DNA of 64,000 bases from Minwuia thermotolerans (GCA_021604565.1 BQJF01000006.1:1-64000), one strand, 5' to 3'; shown: positions 28,524 through 39,489, numbered from the stretch's first letter. Notes: generated by a model from the letters alone, not told the origin. Numbers and translations: made by a program.

Positions 28524-29162
28524 TCAGTTCACCACGCTTGCCAGCACGACACCTGCCGCGTGCAGGTCCCGCGTGGCCTGCGCCAGTGAACCATCCTGAT
28601 CGATGGCGCGGCATCCGGGCAGGATCATGGTGACGTCGAGGCCCAGCCTGCGCGCATCCAGTGCGGACCAGGCAACACAGAAATCGGTGGCCAGTCCGGC
28701 CATGACCATGCGAGTGAAACCCCGGTCGCGGACATAGCCGGCAAGACCGGTCGGTGTCCTGCCATCGTTCTCGAAGAAGGCCGAGTAGCTGTCGAGTTCC
28801 GTCCGGAACCCCTTGCGGATGACCAGTTCGGCGCGGTCGATGGTCAGATCCGGGTGGAACGCCGCCCCTGCCGTGCCCTGGATGCAGTGGTCCGGCCAGA
28901 GTGTCTGCGCCCCGTGATCGGTCTCGACGGTCGAGAAGGCTGCCGCGCCGGCGTGGCTGGAGGCGAAGGAGGAATGCCCGGCAGGATGCCAGTCCTGTGT
29001 CAGCGCGACATGGCTGAAGCGGTCGATCAGGGCATTGGCTACCGGGACCACCGCATCGCCATCGGCGACGGCCAGTGCACCGCCGGGGCAGAAGTCATTC
29101 TGGATGTCGATCAGCAGCAGCAGGTCGCTGCCGGGGTTGATGGCCGGGTCGATGGCGACCAT
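28524..29162 (-). CDS. pncA: Nicotinamidase
   Basis: A 212-residue cysteine hydrolase converting nicotinamide to nicotinate for NAD salvage. The catalytic Asp is D19 in LLIDIQNDFCPGG, the metal-binding set D57-x-H59-x-x-x-H63 is in TQDWHPAGHSS, the catalytic Lys is in VIRKGF, and the nucleophilic Cys is in GLATDFCV. Length and motifs match PncA throughout. It starts 3 bases after the AsnC-domain gene, so the two are co-transcribed. Confidence 0.95.
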   Translation of the reverse strand: MVAIDPAINPGSDLLLLIDIQNDFCPGGALAVADGDAVVPVANALIDRFSHVALTQDWHPAGHSSFASSHAGAAAFSTVETDHGAQTLWPDHCIQGTAGAAFHPDLTIDRAELVIRKGFRTELDSYSAFFENDGRTPTGLAGYVRDRGFTRMVMAGLATDFCVAWSALDARRLGLDVTMILPGCRAIDQDGSLAQATRDLHAAGVVLASVVN

Positions 29163-29165
29163 GGG

Positions 29166-29408
29166 TCAGGAAAAGGCCTTGAAGGTGATGGTGGTGAAGG
29201 TGTCCTTGACGCCGGGCAGCATCTGGATCTGCTCGTTCACGAAGTGGCCGATGTCCTGCGTGTCGGTCAGGTAGCACTTCATCAGCAGGTCCCACTCACC
29301 GGAGACGGAATGAACCTCCGACACCTGTTCGACATTCTCCACGGCCTCGTCGGCGACCTTGTAGGCCTGGCCCAACTGGCATTTCACCCAGATGAAGATG
29401 GTCTGCAT
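29166..29408 (-). CDS. Stand-alone Lrp/AsnC ligand-binding (RAM) domain protein
   Basis: An 80-residue protein consisting only of the alpha/beta RAM domain of Lrp/AsnC regulators (MQTIFIWVKCQLGQAYKVAD..., with VSGEWDLLMKCYLTD and LPGVKDTFTTITFK). It lacks the helix-turn-helix. Such single-domain forms bind amino acids or small effectors and oligomerise; the role of this one is unknown. AAAGGAG lies 8 bases before the ATG. The 3-base spacing to pncA suggests a shared transcript. Confidence 0.9.
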   Translation of the reverse strand: MQTIFIWVKCQLGQAYKVADEAVENVEQVSEVHSVSGEWDLLMKCYLTDTQDIGHFVNEQIQMLPGVKDTFTTITFKAFS

Positions 29409-29467
29409 GATGGCGCTCCTTTGGCTGACGACTGGCCGCTGGCCGCAGTCTGTCTGATTGGTTCCTG

Positions 29468-30259
29468 TTACGCCAGTTGCAGGGCGTCCACCAGCAGCGT
29501 TTCCGCGCGCTCCACCCGCTCCGCGTCGCTGCCGTAAAGCCTGGCGACGGGTCTGCGGGGGCTGGTGGTGGTGCCGACAGGCACGATGCGCCCGATTGCC
29601 CCGCCGCCACCCAGCGCCAGCAGTGCCGCCCGCATGGGGCCGGTGGTCCAGCCGGAGATCGTCCCACGCCGCGGGGCGATGACGTCGCGACGTGTCGGGC
29701 CAAGGGGGGCGAGCAGACCAGGTTCGCTCATCACTTCCTGTCCGAACATGGCCGCGAAACGCTCCGCCGCCGTGCCGGACTTCAGTGCGCCGTCGATGGC
29801 GTATCCAGCGCTGGTCTGGTCGAAGATCCGCATGCCGGACAGGATGAAGGCGCCCGTCTCCAGCACCGCGCGATGCAGGTTGCCGCCGCTGGCGCGCCCG
29901 TTCAGCAGCCCGACAACCTCGTGAAAGCGGGCCTTGCCGAGCGTGCGGCCAACAGGCAGGTCGCGGGTGAAAGGTGGCTCCCCGATCCAGAACACCCGCT
30001 CCGCCGGTATCCGCTCCGCCATCGCCGGGCCGGAACCGGGCAGCAGCATCAGGCCCGCGGTGGAGCGGCGGTCGATGTCGAAGGCCAGGAAGTCATCCAG
30101 CGCCGCCACCACCTGCACGCCGGACGCGGCCAGCACGGGCGCCAGCGCCAGCACCAGGGCGGTCGGCGGCTGCTCCGTCGATAGAAGGCCGATGGTGGCA
30201 GGCATCTGGCGTGGGTCCGTTCCCGAGTGAAGATTTGATTCAACGTTCGATGATGGCAT
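29468..30259 (-). CDS. Conserved-looking hypothetical protein
   Basis: Not recognised. From the ATG at 30259 (AGGT 5 bases upstream) it has 263 residues; an ATG at 30205 would give a 245-residue protein starting MPATIGLLS. An upstream start at 30370 would overlap the divergent DUF547 gene and is rejected. The sequence looks like an alpha/beta globular protein without signal peptide. It includes a strand-helix start (ATIGLLSTEQ), a VVAALDDFLAFDIDRR segment, the motif GEPPFTRDLPVGRTLGKARFHE and a Gly-rich C-terminal stretch (ALLALGGGGAIGRIVPVG). It is followed after 59 bases by the AsnC-domain gene on the same strand. Confidence 0.65.
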   Translation of the reverse strand: MPSSNVESNLHSGTDPRQMPATIGLLSTEQPPTALVLALAPVLAASGVQVVAALDDFLAFDIDRRSTAGLMLLPGSGPAMAERIPAERVFWIGEPPFTRDLPVGRTLGKARFHEVVGLLNGRASGGNLHRAVLETGAFILSGMRIFDQTSAGYAIDGALKSGTAAERFAAMFGQEVMSEPGLLAPLGPTRRDVIAPRRGTISGWTTGPMRAALLALGGGGAIGRIVPVGTTTSPRRPVARLYGSDAERVERAETLLVDALQLA

Positions 30260-30368
30260 GCCCGACCTGATTCGTTCAGGCCGCTTCATTTTTCCTTGAT
30301 GACCTTGTCTGTCTGACGAGAGGACGCGATATCTGACCGACCCGTGAACAGCTCCCAGGATCCGTTTC

Positions 30369-31232
30369 ATGCCCCGTCGCCGTCCGAGCCTGATGGTTCT
30401 GCTGATCCTTGCCTTCCTGCCGTTCGCTGCCAGTTCAGCCCCCTGGGAACGGCTGTTTGCGCCGGATGCCGAGCTCTGGGATATCTGGACTCCCTACACG
30501 CCCTCTTCGGAACTGCATGTCGATCATGGTGACTGGGATACGCTGCTGAAGGCGCATCTGGTACGGGGGCCGAACGGGGTGATGCGCGTGGATTATGCCG
30601 GGTTCGCCCGCGACCGGGCCGTGCTGGATCGCTATTTGGCGCGACTGGCGGCGACGGAGGTCAGGGGTCTGGATCGTCCGGATCAGTTCGCCTACTGGAT
30701 CAACCTCTACAATGCGCTGACCGTGCGCGTTGTGCTGGACCATCCGGATGTGGAGAGCATTCGCGACATCGACATCTCGCCCGGCCTCTTCGCCTCGGGC
30801 CCCTGGGGAGCGGAACTGGTGACCGTGCAGGGCCAGCCCCTGACACTGAACGACGTAGAGCATCGCATCCTGCGCCCGATCTTCGATGATCCGCGCATCC
30901 ACTACGCGGTCAATTGCGCCTCGATCGGCTGCCCCGACCTGCGGGCGGAAGCCTATGCGCCAGAGAGGCTGGACGCGCAACTGGATGGTCAGGCGCGTGG
31001 TTATGTCAACCATAGCCGCGGCGCGCATGTCGATGGCGACGGTGGCCTCCAGGTCTCCTCCATCTACGTCTGGTTCAGGGAGGATTTCGGTGGAACGGAG
31101 AAGGGCGTGATCGACCATCTGCTGCGCCATGCCGAGGGCAGTCTGCGCAATCACCTGATCACGACCGGCGAAATCGCGGGCGACGCCTATGACTGGCAGT
31201 TGAACGGGACCGTGCTCGACAGGACGGATTGA
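30369..31232 (+). CDS. DUF547 family exported protein
   Basis: A 287-residue protein with a signal peptide (basic MPRRRPS, hydrophobic core, likely cleavage after AASSA near residue 24) and a DUF547 domain. Family hallmarks are DQFAYWINLYNALTV, LTLNDVEHRILRP, HYAVNCASIGCPDLRAEAY and VSSIYVWFREDFGG. The conserved Cys pair in NCASIGCP could be redox active or bind a ligand; the biochemical role of DUF547 is not established. AGGATCC lies 7 bases before the ATG. It precedes the copper ATPase, but that gene has its own promoter. Confidence 0.88.
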   Translation: MPRRRPSLMVLLILAFLPFAASSAPWERLFAPDAELWDIWTPYTPSSELHVDHGDWDTLLKAHLVRGPNGVMRVDYAGFARDRAVLDRYLARLAATEVRGLDRPDQFAYWINLYNALTVRVVLDHPDVESIRDIDISPGLFASGPWGAELVTVQGQPLTLNDVEHRILRPIFDDPRIHYAVNCASIGCPDLRAEAYAPERLDAQLDGQARGYVNHSRGAHVDGDGGLQVSSIYVWFREDFGGTEKGVIDHLLRHAEGSLRNHLITTGEIAGDAYDWQLNGTVLDRTD

Positions 31233-31252
31233 TCCGCCTCACCCGCAGTCAG

Positions 31253-31283
31253 TTGACCTTCCAGTTGCTGGAAGCTGCATGAA
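31253..31283 (+). promoter_or_regulatory. CueR-type copper-responsive promoter
   Basis: TTGACC at -35 (31253-31258) and CATGAA as a weak -10 (31278-31283) are separated by 19 bases, the stretched spacing used by MerR-family activators. The spacer holds a perfect 7-3-7 dyad, CTTCCAG-TTG-CTGGAAG (31258-31274), closely like known CueR operators. The ATG of the copper ATPase follows 33 bases later. No cueR gene is in the window. Confidence 0.75.
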
Positions 31284-31316
31284 GATGTTCGTGCTTCGCG
31301 AACGGGAATCCACCAG

Positions 31317-33692
<2,376 letters not shown>

Positions 33693-33773
33693 ACTATATG
33701 ATGTTTCAGGCGGCGGGCTGGTGCACCTCGACGGGCTGATACTGCGCGCGTCGGCTGTTTCAGGAGGCTGCGG

Positions 33774-34454
33774 ATGCAGGATTTTGACGCGATCTACCGG
33801 ATTGCCGCCGACCGCCAGGGCGGTGCCGATGCGCTGGAGGCGCGGCTGACACGTCCCGTTCCGGCGGCGGAACTGGCAGAGGTTCCGGCTGACCGCTGGC
33901 TGGCGGCGATGGCGAAGTGCCTGTTTCAGGCGGGCTTCAACTGGTCGGTGATCGAGAAGAAGTGGCCGGGCTTCGAAGCCGCCTTCGACGGGTTCGATGT
34001 GGCCCGTGTCGCCTTCTATCACGACGGGGACATGGACCGGTTGCTCGCCGACAAGGGGATCGTCAGGAATGCCGCCAAGATCAGCGCCGTAGTCGCGAAT
34101 GCCCGCTTCCTGCAGGACCTGGCGCAGGAACATGGCAGCGCGGGCGCGGCCTTTGCCAACTGGCCGAACGCCGACTATGTGGATCTGCTGCAACTGATCG
34201 CGAAGCAGGGCAGCAGGCTCGGTGCCGTGACGGGCCAGCGCATGCTGCGCAGCATGGGCCGCGACAGCTTCATTCTCTCGCCGGACGTGACGGCGCGGCT
34301 GATCGCGGAGGGTGTGGTCGACCGGCCCCCCAGCGCACAGCGGGACATGAAGGCCGTGCAGGACGCCTTCAACACCTGGTCGGCCCAGTCCGGTCGCGGC
34401 CTGACCGCCATCAGCCAGACCCTTGCATTCAGCATCGACCATGCTTCAGCCTGA
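33774..34454 (+). CDS. DNA-3-methyladenine glycosylase I (Tag) family protein, divergent
   Basis: A 226-residue protein related to Tag, which removes 3-methyladenine from DNA. Family segments are CLFQAGFNWSVIEKKWPGFEAAFDGFD (matching the F-Q-A-G-L-S-W region of Tag), IVRNAAKISAVVANARF and the C-terminal helix-hairpin-helix-like MLRSMGRDSFILSPDVTARL. The N-terminal Cys-Trp-Trp zinc/entry motif of canonical Tag (about residues 4-25) is missing, replaced by an unrelated 40-residue start, so the substrate could differ. AGGAGG stands 6 bases before the ATG. It lies between the copper pump and dusA on the same strand. Confidence 0.8.
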   Translation: MQDFDAIYRIAADRQGGADALEARLTRPVPAAELAEVPADRWLAAMAKCLFQAGFNWSVIEKKWPGFEAAFDGFDVARVAFYHDGDMDRLLADKGIVRNAAKISAVVANARFLQDLAQEHGSAGAAFANWPNADYVDLLQLIAKQGSRLGAVTGQRMLRSMGRDSFILSPDVTARLIAEGVVDRPPSAQRDMKAVQDAFNTWSAQSGRGLTAISQTLAFSIDHASA

Positions 34455-34488
34455 TGCCATCAGGTTTCAATAGGGGTACGACGCGGGC

Positions 34489-35490
34489 ATGACGACCGAC
34501 AGCTATACATTTCCGCAGTTCTCCGTCGCGCCGATGATGGACTGGACGGACAGGCATGATCGCTACCTGCTGCGCGTGATCTCGCGGCGGGTGCGGCTCT
34601 ATACGGAGATGGCGACGACCGGGGCGCTGATCCATGGGCCGCGGGAGCGGTTGCTGCGCTTTGACCCGTCCGAGCATCCGGTGGCGCTGCAGCTTGGTGG
34701 CTCCGATGCTGCCGAACTCGCCGACTGTGCGGCGATGGGCGCGGATGCGGGTTACGACGAGATCAACCTGAATTGCGGCTGCCCCTCCGACCGGGTGCAG
34801 AATGGAGCCTTCGGCGCGATCCTGATGCGAAATGCAAGACATGTCGCGGAATGTGTCGCGGCGATGAAGGCGCGTGTCCCGGTTCCGGTCACCGTGAAAT
34901 GCCGGATCGGCGTCGATGAGCAGGAACCGGAGGAGGTGCTGCCGGACTTCGTGCGCCGGGTGGCGGATGCCGGCGCTGATGCGGTGATCGTGCATGCCCG
35001 CAAGGCCTGGCTCTCGGGTCTCAGTCCGAAGGAGAACCGTGATGTGCCGCCGCTGGACTACGGGCTGGTGCATCGGCTGAAGGAGCGGTTCCCCGACCTT
35101 CCGGTCATCCTGAATGGCGGGCTGGAAACACTGGACGCTGCGGCGGCGCATCTGGAGCGACTGGATGGCGTCATGCTGGGTCGGGCCGCCTATCACCGGC
35201 CCATGCTGCTGGCGGAGGTGGATCGGCGCTTCTTTGGTGAGGAGACACCGCCACCGGATCTGGCAGCCGTCATCGACGGCTATCTGGAGCATGTCGAGCG
35301 CGAGATGCTGTCGGGCACACCGTTGCCGCACATGACCCGCCACATGCTGGGACTGGCGCACGGCATGTCGGGCGCCCGAAGCTTCCGCCGGATCCTGGGC
35401 GAGGAGTCCCGTCAGCCCGGCGCGGGACCGGAAACGATCCGCCGCGCGCTTGCCGCCGTGGATGTCACGGCAGCCCCGGTGGCTGCCTGA
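34489..35490 (+). CDS. dusA: tRNA-dihydrouridine synthase A
   Basis: A 333-residue FMN-dependent enzyme reducing uridine to dihydrouridine in the tRNA D-loop. The N-terminus FSVAPMMDWTDRHDRYLLR and the segment EHPVALQLGGSDAAELA are typical of DusA. The catalytic Cys is C98 in LNCGCPSDRVQNGAFGA. Phosphate and tRNA contacts are represented by HARKAWLSGLSPKENR, and LNGGLETLDAA and MLGRAAYHRP close the TIM barrel. A C-terminal helical domain follows. It begins 35 bases after the Tag-like gene. Confidence 0.95.
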   Translation: MTTDSYTFPQFSVAPMMDWTDRHDRYLLRVISRRVRLYTEMATTGALIHGPRERLLRFDPSEHPVALQLGGSDAAELADCAAMGADAGYDEINLNCGCPSDRVQNGAFGAILMRNARHVAECVAAMKARVPVPVTVKCRIGVDEQEPEEVLPDFVRRVADAGADAVIVHARKAWLSGLSPKENRDVPPLDYGLVHRLKERFPDLPVILNGGLETLDAAAAHLERLDGVMLGRAAYHRPMLLAEVDRRFFGEETPPPDLAAVIDGYLEHVEREMLSGTPLPHMTRHMLGLAHGMSGARSFRRILGEESRQPGAGPETIRRALAAVDVTAAPVAA

Positions 35491-35530
35491 GCAAGGTCGG
35501 GCTTTCCGAATGCGCGCTGAAACGGCAATG

Positions 35531-35545
35531 TGGCCCGCGTCTTGC
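35531..35545 (+). promoter_or_regulatory. Candidate sigma-54 promoter
   Basis: TGGCCCGCGTCTTGC matches the sigma-54 consensus TGGCACG-N4-TTGC, with GG (35532-35533) and GC (35544-35545) exactly 10 bases apart. Transcription would start near 35557, 32 bases before the ATG at 35589. The only other copy noticed lies before the second RTX gene and differs at two bases. Confidence 0.6.
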
Positions 35546-35588
35546 CTAGTGTTATGGTGCAATGAAGTCTCCGGAGGGACGACAGGAC

Positions 35589-36503
35589 ATGTCAGCACTG
35601 AACGACACATCAACGGTTGGGGTCCGCCGCAGCCTGAACACGCCGCCCGTCGGCGGGGTTCGGCGTGGTGGCCCGGGGCAGGCGAATGCTCCCGCTGATC
35701 GTGCTGCACCCAGGGCATCGGCTCGGGCCGCGAAGCCCGCTGCGTCAGCCCGTGCCGCCGAGACGGTTTCGGCAGCGGCTCCCGAGACCGGCAATGTCGA
35801 TACCAGCCTGCGCGACCGGATCAACCGTCTTTCGACGGCTCGCACGAACCTGCTGCGCCGCAGGGGAACGAGTGTCCCCGCCGAAGAGCCGGTGACGACT
35901 GCCACGGCGCCGCAGATGCATCCGGTGGATGCCATGCCGCCGGAGGCCGTTCCGGCATTCGATGTGCCTGAAGACGTCGAGATCGAGACAACGACCGGGG
36001 AGGTCGTGGGGGAGGTTGATCTGACCCGTTCGATGGCGGCCCCTTCATATCCCGCCGAGGAACGCCATCCGCCCAGGGAAAGCGCCACACCGCACCCGCG
36101 CCAGTCCGCCCGCCGCAGAAGCGCGGATGAACAACAGGAGGCGTCGCGGAACACCGCCGCTGCCGATGCGCCAGGCCTGCCGGCGACCCGGCGGAGCAGC
36201 GCGCCCGATGTGGCGCAGAATGCCGTGCGTGAGGTCGCTGGATCAGACCGTGACGATGCGTCCGCGATGAAGTCGGAAGTCGAAACCCTGCGGAGGGAGA
36301 TTGCCGACCTGCGCCGGGAGATGCGTGACCTTCGTGAGGCGGGACCTGGCGGGCTCGGTCCTGTGGAGCGAGCGGTTCAGCGACTGTCACAGCGCCTGGA
36401 CAGGCTTGATGGCGGCGCGCAGCCGCTGATTGCCGATGGCCAGCTGGAAATGCGGAAACCGAAGCGTTCCGGCTTTCTGGGGTGGTTCAGCGGTCGCCGC
36501 TGA
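35589..36503 (+). CDS. Ala/Pro-rich protein with C-terminal coiled coil, unknown function
   Basis: A 304-residue protein not assigned to a family. The ATG at 35589 is preferred to 35562 because GGAGGG ends 10 bases before it. The first 220 residues are Ala/Pro/Arg-rich low complexity, with one short conserved-looking basic helix (RDRINRLSTARTNLLRRR, about 73-90). A heptad-like coiled coil follows (about 228-275, SEVETLRREIADLRREMRD). The protein ends in a basic aromatic tail, KRSGFLGWFSGRR, which might bind membrane. The layout suggests a scaffold or polar-localised protein (inference). It lies behind a sigma-54-like promoter and is convergent with the histidine kinase gene. Confidence 0.7.
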   Translation: MSALNDTSTVGVRRSLNTPPVGGVRRGGPGQANAPADRAAPRASARAAKPAASARAAETVSAAAPETGNVDTSLRDRINRLSTARTNLLRRRGTSVPAEEPVTTATAPQMHPVDAMPPEAVPAFDVPEDVEIETTTGEVVGEVDLTRSMAAPSYPAEERHPPRESATPHPRQSARRRSADEQQEASRNTAAADAPGLPATRRSSAPDVAQNAVREVAGSDRDDASAMKSEVETLRREIADLRREMRDLREAGPGGLGPVERAVQRLSQRLDRLDGGAQPLIADGQLEMRKPKRSGFLGWFSGRR

Positions 36504-37755
36504 TGACTCCTGTGCGCGCGGGGCTGTCCCCGGGGGACAGAACGCGGTCGATCGGCAGCAGGATATTGGCCGTTGTACCCTCGTTTGGTGTGCTGACCAG
36601 TTCCAGCGTGCCGCCGTGCAACTGACAGAGGTTTTCCGCGATGTTGAGGCCGAGTCCGGTGCCTTCGTGAACGCGCGTGGTGTGATTGGCGGCCTGCCCG
36701 AACGGCTGCATCGCCAGTTGCAGTTCGAGCGGCGTCATGCCGATACCCGTGTCGCTCACCGTGATCGCGAAACGATCTTTCGCGAATCCTGCGGTAATGG
36801 AGACACTGCTGCCCGCCTTGCTGAATTTCACGGCATTGGACAACAGATTCACAAGTACCTGACTCAGCCGCCGTTCATCGCATCGCAGCATGACATCCGG
36901 CGTTTCACTGGTCGGGCGCAGTTCCACACCTGAGCGCTGCGCCTGCGGCCGAACGTTGTTCAGCGCCGCATCGACAAGTTCACCCAGCGGAACCACGTCG
37001 GCTGCGAGTTCGACCTGACGGGCCTCGACCTTGGCAATGTCGAGAATGTCATTGATGATCCCCAGCAGGTGGCGACCGCTCTGGCGAATGTCTCCGGCAT
37101 ATTCCGAATAGCGTTCGTTGCCGATGGGGCCGACGATCTGCTGCTCGATCAGTTCCGCAAAACCGATGATGGCATTCAGCGGCGTGCGCAGTTCGTGGCT
37201 CATGTTGGCCAGGAAGGCGGTCTTGGCCAGGCTCGCCTGCTCCGCCGCCTCCTTGGCCTCCATCAACTGCTTCTCGGTCATGATCTCCCGCGTCGCATCG
37301 CGACCGCTGCCGCGATAGCCGGCGAACTGGCCATCGGCGTCGAACACCGGTGTCCCGCTGATCGAGACATAGACCTTGCCCTTGCGGGGATGCATGCGGG
37401 GGTGGACGAAGTCGCGAAAGGGTTCGTGGGCTTCCAGTCGTGCGACGTGGTTCCACCAGTCGGCCAGCGTTGTCACTTCGTCGGTAACCGGGTCGCCCTG
37501 TTCCAGCATCTCCCGTCTGCTGTAACCCAGCAGGGCGTCGGGTGAGACGCCGGTAGTTTCCTCGAACTGGTCCGAGAACCAGCAGAACCTCAGCGTGGAG
37601 TCCATCTCCCAGAACCAGTCCGTTCCAGCCAACGCGAAGTCCAGCAGGCGCCGGTCGGCACCGTAGGGCGCCGGGACATCCGGGGACGACTTGGGTGATG
37701 ACTCAAGGGGCATGACTGACGCGCGGCAATCGACCTTCTTGGCTGGAGAGTTCAT
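36487..37755 (-). CDS. Orphan sensor histidine kinase with PAS domain
   Basis: A 422-residue cytoplasmic kinase without transmembrane segments. A PAS fold with PAC region occupies about residues 38-160 (FALAGTDWFWEMDSTLRF... to GYRGSGRDAT). A short coiled coil leads to the HisKA domain with H187 in FLANMSHELRTPLNAIIGFAE. The HATPase_c domain shows the N box VLVNLLSNAVKFS, the G1 box DTGIGM and the G2 box GTGLGL. No receiver domain or response regulator gene is adjacent, so its partner is unknown. It overlaps the end of the convergent coiled-coil gene by 17 bases. It follows soeC on the same strand after 76 bases. Confidence 0.92.
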   Translation of the reverse strand: MNSPAKKVDCRASVMPLESSPKSSPDVPAPYGADRRLLDFALAGTDWFWEMDSTLRFCWFSDQFEETTGVSPDALLGYSRREMLEQGDPVTDEVTTLADWWNHVARLEAHEPFRDFVHPRMHPRKGKVYVSISGTPVFDADGQFAGYRGSGRDATREIMTEKQLMEAKEAAEQASLAKTAFLANMSHELRTPLNAIIGFAELIEQQIVGPIGNERYSEYAGDIRQSGRHLLGIINDILDIAKVEARQVELAADVVPLGELVDAALNNVRPQAQRSGVELRPTSETPDVMLRCDERRLSQVLVNLLSNAVKFSKAGSSVSITAGFAKDRFAITVSDTGIGMTPLELQLAMQPFGQAANHTTRVHEGTGLGLNIAENLCQLHGGTLELVSTPNEGTTANILLPIDRVLSPGDSPARTGVISGDR

Positions 37756-37831
37756 GGAACCTGCTTCTCATACTTCAACCCTCTGTATGGACTTCCGGTT
37801 CCTACAATTCTGTTAATGGTTGAACTGTGCC

Positions 37832-38758
37832 TCACGCATGGCTTGACCCATAGTAGAGGCCCACGGTGTGGCGTGCCTCCGCGAAGAACAGCCATCGTTC
37901 GAGGAATGCGCCCAGCAGGAAAAGGACGGTGGCCAGGGCCGACGGGACGGGAATGCCGGTCGTGCCAAGAGCCAGGGATACCAGCAGCGCAGCCAATGGT
38001 AGGGTCAGGAGTGCCTGCGAGATCCGTCGCAGACGTGCCGCGTGGTTTCGTGCGACCCGAAAGCCCATTTCCTCGGTCAGCCAGTTCTCGGTCACATGCG
38101 GTCGCTCGAACAGGCTGACGTCGCCGGGCTTTCCCAATCCCGTGGCGGTCGCGACCGTGGATGCCGAGGGCGCGGCCAGATTGCGCCACCAGAAATGCTT
38201 GGTGGCCATCAGCCCGACAAGCGCCACGGCGATGGCCAGGCTGACGGGCATTGGCACGGGCGTGCCGACAATGACCTGCAGGGCGAGGCAGAAGGCCCCG
38301 CCCCCGGTGATGGCGGCCAGCAGATAGACCGTACTGGTCATGGGTGTTGCCCAGGCGCGCACGGCCCGGGTCGTCTGGTAGATCATGCCGGTGCAGAACA
38401 CGGTGACCATTGATCCACCCGCCGCAAGCAAGGCAGCGATGTGCCAGTGACGCCCGTCGACGAACAGTCCCCAGAACACGGCGAGCAGGGGCAGGTAGGT
38501 CGCCAGTGCCGCGACGCCTTCCCGGCTGAGCCAGCTTGTCCGCCACTGGCTGAGGGCAAAGCGCGCCCGCGAGGGCGACTTCAGGTGCAGGGTGGAACTG
38601 AGCAGCCCTGCGCTGATCATGACGAACGCGATCGGGTAGCCGAGCCGCGCCACTGCAAGGTCGGGCTGGAACAGCGCGCCCAGGGCCAGCCAGACCACCA
38701 GCCCGTAGCCGGTTCCCGACAGGACCGTGAAGCAGATAACCGAGAACGCGGGCTTCAT
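37832..38758 (-). CDS. soeC: Sulfite dehydrogenase membrane anchor SoeC (DmsC/YnfH-like)
   Basis: A 308-residue integral membrane protein of the DmsC family with about eight hydrophobic segments. It would anchor the cytoplasmic SoeAB complex and pass electrons from sulfite to the quinone pool. The start is the ATG at 38758 (MKPAFSVICFTVLSG), which overlaps the soeB stop as ATGA; longer starts would run inside soeB. A central loop (about 195-235) is polar and includes FERPHVTENWLTEEMGFRVARNHA, a segment characteristic of SoeC-like anchors. Confidence 0.88.
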   Translation of the reverse strand: MKPAFSVICFTVLSGTGYGLVVWLALGALFQPDLAVARLGYPIAFVMISAGLLSSTLHLKSPSRARFALSQWRTSWLSREGVAALATYLPLLAVFWGLFVDGRHWHIAALLAAGGSMVTVFCTGMIYQTTRAVRAWATPMTSTVYLLAAITGGGAFCLALQVIVGTPVPMPVSLAIAVALVGLMATKHFWWRNLAAPSASTVATATGLGKPGDVSLFERPHVTENWLTEEMGFRVARNHAARLRRISQALLTLPLAALLVSLALGTTGIPVPSALATVLFLLGAFLERWLFFAEARHTVGLYYGSSHA

Positions 38759-39489
38759 GGCAGCTTCTCCAGCGCGCCGTCGAGCCATTTCCAGAATCCG
38801 GTCAGCGGCGGGCCGTCATCCTTCGTCCGTGCGGGCGTCGGCAGGGCTGTACGTTTCCGCGGTGGCAGATACTTGTTCACCGGGCGCGTGCCCTGTTCAG
38901 GCATCAGGTCATAGCCGTCCCGGGCCGCGACCAGCAGGCTGACTTCCGATTCCGGATCGGCCAGGTCACCGAAGTGGCGGGCGCTGGAGGGGCAGGTGCG
39001 CACGCAGGCGGGAATCCGGTCTTCCTCCGGCAGGTCCTCGCTGTAGATACGGTCCACGCAGAGGGTGCATTTCTTCATGACCCCGGCCACCGGGTCCATC
39101 TCGCGCGCACCATACGGGCAGGCCCAGGCACACAGGCCACAGCCCATGCAGCGGTCCTCGTCCACCAGGACTATGCCGTCCTCGGTCCGCTTCAGGGAGG
39201 CACCGGTGGGACAGACCGTGACGCAGGGCGCGTCGTCGCAATGCAGGCAGGACTTGGGAAAATGCACCAGCCGGGCATCGTCGCCATCCGTGACCTCGAA
39301 ACTGTGGATGCGGTTCAGCCAGGTGCCGGAGACATCCGCGCCGTATGGATCGGTATCCGACAGCGGCGCGAGATCGCCGCCGGTGTTCCATTCCTTGCAG
39401 TTGACGGCACAGGCATGACAGCCGACGCAGGTGTCGAGGTCGATCACCAGCCCCAGCTTCTTTTCAGTATGGGCAGGCAGGGCGGTCAT
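38755..39489 (-). CDS. soeB: Sulfite dehydrogenase iron-sulfur subunit SoeB
   Basis: A 244-residue ferredoxin-like electron-transfer subunit carrying four [4Fe-4S] clusters. The four Cys groups are CVGCHACAVNC, CLHCDDAPCVTVC, CMGCGLCAWAC and CTLC...CVRTC. It links the molybdenum subunit to the membrane anchor. The start at 39489 ([17 protein letters not shown]) overlaps the soeA stop as ATGA; a longer frame extends into soeA but is not credible. There is no signal peptide, which fits a cytoplasmic enzyme. Confidence 0.93.
   Translation of the reverse strand: MTALPAHTEKKLGLVIDLDTCVGCHACAVNCKEWNTGGDLAPLSDTDPYGADVSGTWLNRIHSFEVTDGDDARLVHFPKSCLHCDDAPCVTVCPTGASLKRTEDGIVLVDEDRCMGCGLCAWACPYGAREMDPVAGVMKKCTLCVDRIYSEDLPEEDRIPACVRTCPSSARHFGDLADPESEVSLLVAARDGYDLMPEQGTRPVNKYLPPRKRTALPTPARTKDDGPPLTGFWKWLDGALEKLP

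Noticed and set aside
30260-30370. Extended start of the hypothetical gene at 30370
   Set aside because: It would overlap the divergent DUF547 start and give a basic low-complexity N-terminus with no ribosome site.
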